This document shows positions 61,849 through 64,000 of a stretch of DNA of 64,000 nucleotides, piece by piece. The notes under the pieces are model-generated. The model had not been told where the DNA came from, did no database searches, and worked only from the letters and a program-made list of their open reading frames with translations. The stretch comes from Symbiodinium natans (taxonomy: Eukaryota > Sar > Dinophyceae > Suessiales > Symbiodiniaceae): positions 62,001-126,000 of the forward strand of contig CAJNDS010000117.1 of assembly GCA_905221605.1 (NCBI GenBank), read 5' to 3'. Position numbers and translations under genes: made by a program. Position 1 is the first letter of the stretch. Every line of letters starts with the position of its first letter.

Positions 61849-62520
61849 TTGCCACCCAAGTCACAGCCGGACAAGCAAGTGGCTCCGTGTCTCGACTGCA
61901 GGCAGCAACTGTGCCTGTTGATCGGCTTCGGGAAGCATTGTCTGAGGCCAGAGCAGGTGCGACACCAGTACGAGAAACAGAAGCAGCCTCACCAGCCAAA
62001 ACAGCAGCAGCTCAAGCAACAGGGCCAGCCAAATCCACGGGGACACCGGCATCAAAAGCAGCCCCTGCATCAGGAGAAGCAGTCTGTACCTGTGATGGGA
62101 CGCCACCAAAGTCAACCGAAGGACACCTCCTTCCAGGAGCCGAAGCTCCGGGAGCCGAGCCCTCCACACAAGGCAACGCAGGATACGCAGGCCGGGCCCC
62201 ACAGACCCCGGAAGCCAGATGACGCCGCGAGCGAAGCTCGCGAAGCCGCTGGCGGAGCCGCTGGCGGAGCCGCTGGCGGAGCCGCAGGCGGAGCCGCAGT
62301 TCGCGAAGCTCAGAGCCCGTTGAAGCCGAGGACCTTTGAGACGACGGCGCAGTCGGCCGGGTCAACAGTGTCGGCAGCCCAGGTGGCCAAGGAGGACAGA
62401 GTGCAAGGGGTGCAAGAACAGCAGCAGAGACGAGACAATGGCGCGAACGCCGAAAACGGTGAGCAGCCACAGATCGCCAAGCCAGCACCTCAGACTCATG
62501 GCTGCAAGAGCTGTAAGTGA
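61849..62520 (+). CDS. Low-complexity Gln/Ala/Pro/Lys-rich segment, possible linker exons
   Basis: Two frames stay open across most of the region. One is Gln/Lys/Pro-rich (61849-62520, ending TGA). The other (61887-62222) reads VDRLREALSEARAGATPVRE, then Ala/Pro/Thr-rich. The second looks more like a natural linker, so the first may be a shadow. No domain was recognised. Confidence 0.35.
   Translation: MPPKSQPDKQVAPCLDCRQQLCLLIGFGKHCLRPEQVRHQYEKQKQPHQPKQQQLKQQGQPNPRGHRHQKQPLHQEKQSVPVMGRHQSQPKDTSFQEPKLREPSPPHKATQDTQAGPHRPRKPDDAASEAREAAGGAAGGAAGGAAGGAAVREAQSPLKPRTFETTAQSAGSTVSAAQVAKEDRVQGVQEQQQRRDNGANAENGEQPQIAKPAPQTHGCKSCK
62245..62300 (+). repeat. 12-bp tandem repeat, unit GCCGCTGGCGGA
   Basis: Four to five units, encoding AGGA repeats in one frame, flanked by GCGAAGCT copies on both sides. 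Confidence 0.9.
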
Positions 62521-62849
62521 TTGCAAGAGGCCGCAAGCAGGTGGGGCCTTCTGGATGGAGGTCTTGCATCATGTCGCTGAAGTTGCTGTCAACTAAGGAA
62601 GGCTCCGACTGCATCGCAAGAGGCGTGCCGCATCGCTTGACTCGGGGCCCCGCTGTCCTAACCGTCCCCAACAGGCCTCCGCTGCCACATCAACTCGCGA
62701 CTCGTCATCTGGCCAGGACACCAGCACAGGATTTGACCAGTTGTGGGTGTCGTTCCGCTTGTCAGAGGGTTCTACGATGTTCTATGCTACGCTCTGTTTC
62801 GGTGAGTGTGCTTCTCACACGCACATTGGGCGAGTCCGACTTTCCATCT

Positions 62850-63395
62850 TCGTAGCACGACGCCTCGTGTGGCAGACCGAGCCTTGCTTTCGGGAGGAGG
62901 CCAACTCCAAGGGCGACCGAGCCTCCAAGCTCCGCGCAGCGCGTGAGGCGCAGCTGCGGTGCCACACATCAGTATGTTTTGGGTGCTAGCAGTGCTAGCA
63001 TTCGTCACGTGCAGACATCTGACATGTGGCATAGGCTGCAGCGAGCTTGCCGGAAAGAGATTCAAGGCCAGGTTTCTGTCTAGAGCTTTGGAAAGCTTTG
63101 GGGTGTTCGTGGAAAGGCAGCATGTTGCCGTCACGCTGCTTGGACAGAGTGGTTCTGGAAAGCTTGGACCCCACCCGTGCTGCAGATGCCAAGACCTTCC
63201 AGACCATCTGCACAACTCTGAACCCATATGAAAAGGTCCACGCTGTTCGCAACCTTGCTCCGCTCGCCTTGACCTTGGCACCACGTAGAACCTCAGGAGA
63301 CTTGGCCATGTGCCCTTGGCCCTTGGCGGCTTGGCTGAGGTGTGGCACCTGGGACCAGCGCAGCGTCGACAAGTTCTTCAAGGCCGAGTCTTGAG
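62850..63395 (+). CDS. Unidentified exons
   Basis: About 62880-62975 encodes a charged helix, REEANSKGDRASKLRAAREA. About 63148-63394 is open and encodes VVLESLDPTRAADAKTFQTI, then LNPYEKVHAVRNLAPLAL, ending TGA at 63392-63394; an AG before VHAVRN may mark a short intron. No family was recognised. Confidence 0.4.
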
Positions 63396-64000
63396 TCTGG
63401 GAAAATTGGGATACGAAAATGGAGAATTACAGGTGCACGCGTCGTGAGGATTTTCCACTGAAACTGGAATGTTGAAGGCACCCGTACAGCCTAGTGAGCT
63501 GCTCACGGAATGCTGCTCCACACCAGGCATCGAGGGCGGCGAAAGAGCAGCAATTGGCAGCTGCGCCATTTCACATCATTGTTGACATGTGCTCTCAGGC
63601 CGCCGCTTCACTTTGTTGGACCTGCCCGCGCGGGGCAGCATGTCGCAGGCATTGCGGAACTTGCTGGAATTTGCTGCACCTTTCACAGTGGGCTCGTGGC
63701 TTATGCCGCAGTGGGGTCAATGGAAAGAATGACCAGAGCGACATTGTGTCAGAGGCGTGGAGAGCGCTCTGCCAATCTGATGCCACTGTCCTGGTTGTGT
63801 GGGAACCTCAGTTCCAAGGCTTCCCAGGGCTAGAAGCGGCTAGAAGCTTCTAGAAGCGGCTAGAAGCGGCTGGAAGCGGCCAGAACCAAGTCAAGACACA
63901 AATGACATCTGAATGCTGGCACGAAATGCTGACTGAATGCGGTTGTTTTGCCTCCGGGCTTGTACACATTGTACCGGTGGTGTGTGGAAGGTCCGCCAAA
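63396..64000 (+). other. Uncertain region with a terminal tandem repeat
   Basis: Overlapping open frames at 63494-63853 cannot be resolved. A TAGAAGCGGC 10-bp repeat (63831-63885) includes the palindrome CTAGAAGCTTCTAG. No feature is supported to the window end. Confidence 0.35.

Overview
The window reads as nuclear DNA of a dinoflagellate, most likely a Suessiales/Symbiodiniaceae-type genome. Coding DNA outside one large mobile element is broken into very short exons. Many inferred splice donors are GC or GA rather than GT, and acceptors show the AG|G pattern typical of dinoflagellates. Every gene that can be recognised lies on the + strand, as in the co-oriented gene arrays of this group. 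The species cannot be named from the sequence alone.

The centrepiece is a complete Ty1/copia-type LTR retrotransposon at 12342-23339 (10,998 bp). Its two 289-bp LTRs look identical by eye and are flanked by a 5-bp target duplication (AGAAT), so the insertion is young. Its first ORF starts inside the 5' LTR and encodes an unusually long N-terminal region with two hydrophobic segments, then Gag, a zinc knuckle and an aspartic protease. The second ORF overlaps it in the -1 frame. It carries a 2OG-Fe(II)-oxygenase-like module and a cytosine-C5-methyltransferase-like module, then a duplicated CPGC zinc motif, integrase, an extra unassigned region and the start of reverse transcriptase. One in-frame TGA just before the first RT catalytic Asp separates this from the rest of RT and RNase H. 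The pairing of a methyltransferase-like and an oxygenase-like domain in one retroelement is the most interesting signal in the window.

Left of the element: the 3' end of a PPR gene (1-540), an unidentified multi-exon gene (about 0.9-2.3 kb), a long coiled-coil gene built of micro-exons (about 3.3-9.3 kb), and the end of a basic Ser/Lys-rich protein gene (about 10.8-12.3 kb). The retrotransposon landed directly after the apparent stop codon of that last gene.

Right of the element: unidentified exons (23.35-23.9 kb), a mitochondrial carrier gene (about 25.0-27.3 kb), and scattered exon-like segments with much simple-sequence DNA (27.3-34.7 kb). Next come an unknown helical protein gene ending at 35800 and a heptad-repeat coiled-coil gene ending at 44381. 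After a large composite microsatellite (45.8-46.15 kb) and more unassigned exons there is a SAM-domain exon pair (53.56-53.76 kb), two successive split globin domains (54.49-57.63 kb), and a second SAM-domain exon pair (59.9-60.05 kb). No rRNA, tRNA, CRISPR array or prokaryotic-style operon was recognised. Gene boundaries outside the retrotransposon are incomplete because exons are short and splice rules are relaxed.
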